Shown: piece after piece, positions 4,701 to 5,961 of the stretch
Numbering within the stretch: the first letter of the stretch is position 1
Layout of the letters: each line of letters starts with the position of its first letter
Translations under genes and position numbers: made by a program
The notes under the pieces: generated by a model
Databases searched by the model: none
What the model was told of the DNA's origin: nothing
What the model saw: the letters and a program-made list of their open reading frames with translations, nothing else
NCBI GenBank assembly: GCA_016210375.1
Contig: JACQUH010000211.1
Location: forward strand, 1-5,961
Direction of reading: 5' to 3'
DNA length: 5,961 bases
From: Chloroflexota bacterium
Lineage (GTDB): Bacteria > Chloroflexota > Dehalococcoidia > Lucifugimonadales > JACPCL1

Positions 4701-5961
4701 TTAGCCCCCGCGCATCGCCTCCAGCCTCTCCTTCAGCAGGTCGTTGACCACTTGGGGGTTGGCCTGGCCCCGCGTCCGCTTCATCACCTGTCCCACCAGG
4801 AACTTGACGGCGGTGTCCTTGCCCTTCATGTAGTCGGCCACCGCCTGCGGGTTGCCCGCGATGATCTCGGCGATCACCGGCTCCATAGAGGAGGCATCGC
4901 TGATCTGGCTCAGGCCCTTCTCCTCCACCACCGCCCTGACATCCTTGCCGGTGTTGAACGCCTCCTCCAGCACCGTCTTGGCCATGGTGGTGGACAGTGT
5001 TCCGCCTTCTACCAGCTCCACCAGATCCGAGAGGTGCTGGGGCTTCAGCTTGCTCCGCTCCAACTCCAGGGCGGAGGCGTTCAGCAACCGCGCCGCCTCG
5101 CCGAGCATCCAGTTGCTCACGGCTTTCGCCCGCGTGTGCAAAGCCTCACCGTGCAGCCCGGGTTTCAGCCTCACTGCCGCCTCATAGAAGTCCGCCGTGC
5201 CCCTGGAGGCCGTCAGGAGCGAGGCGTCGTACAACGGCAGCCCGTACTCCCGCGCGAAGCGGGCGCCCCGGGCCTCGGGCAGCTCCGGCAGGCGGGAGCG
5301 GACCTCCTCCACCCAGGCGCGGCTGATGACCAGGGGCGGCAGGTCCGGCTCCGGGAAGTACCGGTAGTCGTGGGCCTGCTCCTTGGAGCGCTGGGACACC
5401 GTGACACCCCGCTCCTCCACCCACCCCCGCGTCTCCTGGACGATGCGCCCGCCTTCATGTACCACCCCTACCTGGCGCTGGAACTCGTACTCCAGGGCCC
5501 GATACACGGCGCGGAAGCTGTTCATGTTCTTCACTTCCACCTTGGTGCCTAGGGCCCGGCTGCCGGCGGGACGGATGCTGACGTTGGCGTCGCAGCGGAA
5601 GCTGCCCTCCTCCATGTTACCCGTGGAGACGCCCAGGTACTGGAGGATGGCCCGCAGATTCACCAGGTACACCCGCGCCTCCTCCGGCGAGCGCAGGTCC
5701 GGCTCCCCCACGATCTCCATCAGCGGCACGCCGGCGCGGTTCACGTCCAGCAGGCTGTACGTCTCCCCCGATGGGTCGCTGCGGTGGAACAGCTTGGCCA
5801 CGTCCTCCTCCAGGTGGACGCGGGTGATGCCCGCCCGTTTCTCCTGGCCGTCCACGCGGACCACCATCCAGCCCCCCTGGGCGATGGGCTGGTCGTACTG
5901 GGAGATCTGGTAGCCCTTCATCAGGTCCGGGTAGGGGTAGTTCTTGCGGTCAAACTTGGTC
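4701..5961 (-). CDS. gatB: Asp-tRNA(Asn)/Glu-tRNA(Gln) amidotransferase subunit B, 5' partial
   Basis: GatB is the subunit of GatCAB that binds mischarged Glu-tRNA(Gln) or Asp-tRNA(Asn) and activates the side-chain carboxylate with ATP for amidation. The 419 visible residues begin TKFDRKNYPYPDLMKGYQIS and end RGG before TAA at 4703-4701. About 60-70 N-terminal residues lie beyond the window, judged by the usual length of about 480. Motifs in order (visible numbering): GITRVHLEED (44-53), VPLMEIVGEPDLRSPEEA (78-95), NMEEGSFRCDANVS (115-128), ETRGW (176-180), KEQAHDYRYFPEPDLPPL (193-210), then the helical YqeY-like tRNA-binding tail (about 275-417) with FLVGQVMKRTRGQANP (387-402). All expected signatures in the visible part are intact. 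The ATG at 5921 is internal, not the start. secG follows on the same strand after 117 nt. gatA and gatC are not in the window. Confidence 0.97.
   Translation of the reverse strand, partial: TKFDRKNYPYPDLMKGYQISQYDQPIAQGGWMVVRVDGQEKRAGITRVHLEEDVAKLFHRSDPSGETYSLLDVNRAGVPLMEIVGEPDLRSPEEARVYLVNLRAILQYLGVSTGNMEEGSFRCDANVSIRPAGSRALGTKVEVKNMNSFRAVYRALEYEFQRQVGVVHEGGRIVQETRGWVEERGVTVSQRSKEQAHDYRYFPEPDLPPLVISRAWVEEVRSRLPELPEARGARFAREYGLPLYDASLLTASRGTADFYEAAVRLKPGLHGEALHTRAKAVSNWMLGEAARLLNASALELERSKLKPQHLSDLVELVEGGTLSTTMAKTVLEEAFNTGKDVRAVVEEKGLSQISDASSMEPVIAEIIAGNPQAVADYMKGKDTAVKFLVGQVMKRTRGQANPQVVNDLLKERLEAMRGG

Noticed and set aside
4602..5552. 316-codon + strand open frame opposite gatB
   Set aside because: It is antisense to intact GatB motifs. 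Its His/Leu/Arg/Gly-rich composition is typical of an antisense frame.

Overview
The window looks like a GC-rich bacterial chromosome. The SecG-like protein (loop FRTRRGVE) and the GatB wording (YPDLMKGYQISQYD) resemble Chloroflexota, possibly Dehalococcoidia. That placement is from memory of the families and is tentative. Both end genes run off the window, so it is an internal fragment of a contig.

Layout: the left 2.3 kb (+ strand) is the 3' part of a gene for a large secreted or surface protein. It holds two carboxypeptidase-regulatory-like beta-sandwich units, a thrombospondin type 3 calcium-binding stretch, four PKD/Ig-like units and a conserved C-terminal domain of unknown function. A 157-bp convergent intergenic region follows. 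It carries a striking 18-bp-stem hairpin capped by a GNRA-type loop. The rest of the window is on the - strand, read right to left: gatB (5' end missing), secG, a SAM hydroxide adenosyltransferase (DUF62 family), and an alpha/beta hydrolase.

How the genes fit together: GatB is part of the amidotransferase that makes Gln-tRNA(Gln) and/or Asn-tRNA(Asn). SecG is an accessory subunit of the SecYEG translocon. The DUF62 enzyme should hydrolyse SAM to adenosine and methionine. secG and the DUF62 gene overlap by 4 nt (TTGA) and are probably translationally coupled. The hydrolase has its own strong ribosome binding site and a plausible extended -10 promoter, with a hairpin separating it from DUF62, so it may be a separate transcription unit. 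The large PKD protein is functionally unrelated and transcribed toward the others.

I found no CRISPR array, tRNA, rRNA, transposase or phage gene. There is no clear evidence of a new multi-gene system. The items most worth a second look are the intergenic hairpin, the roughly 40-residue insertion in the DUF62 enzyme, and the conserved C-terminal domain of the PKD protein.
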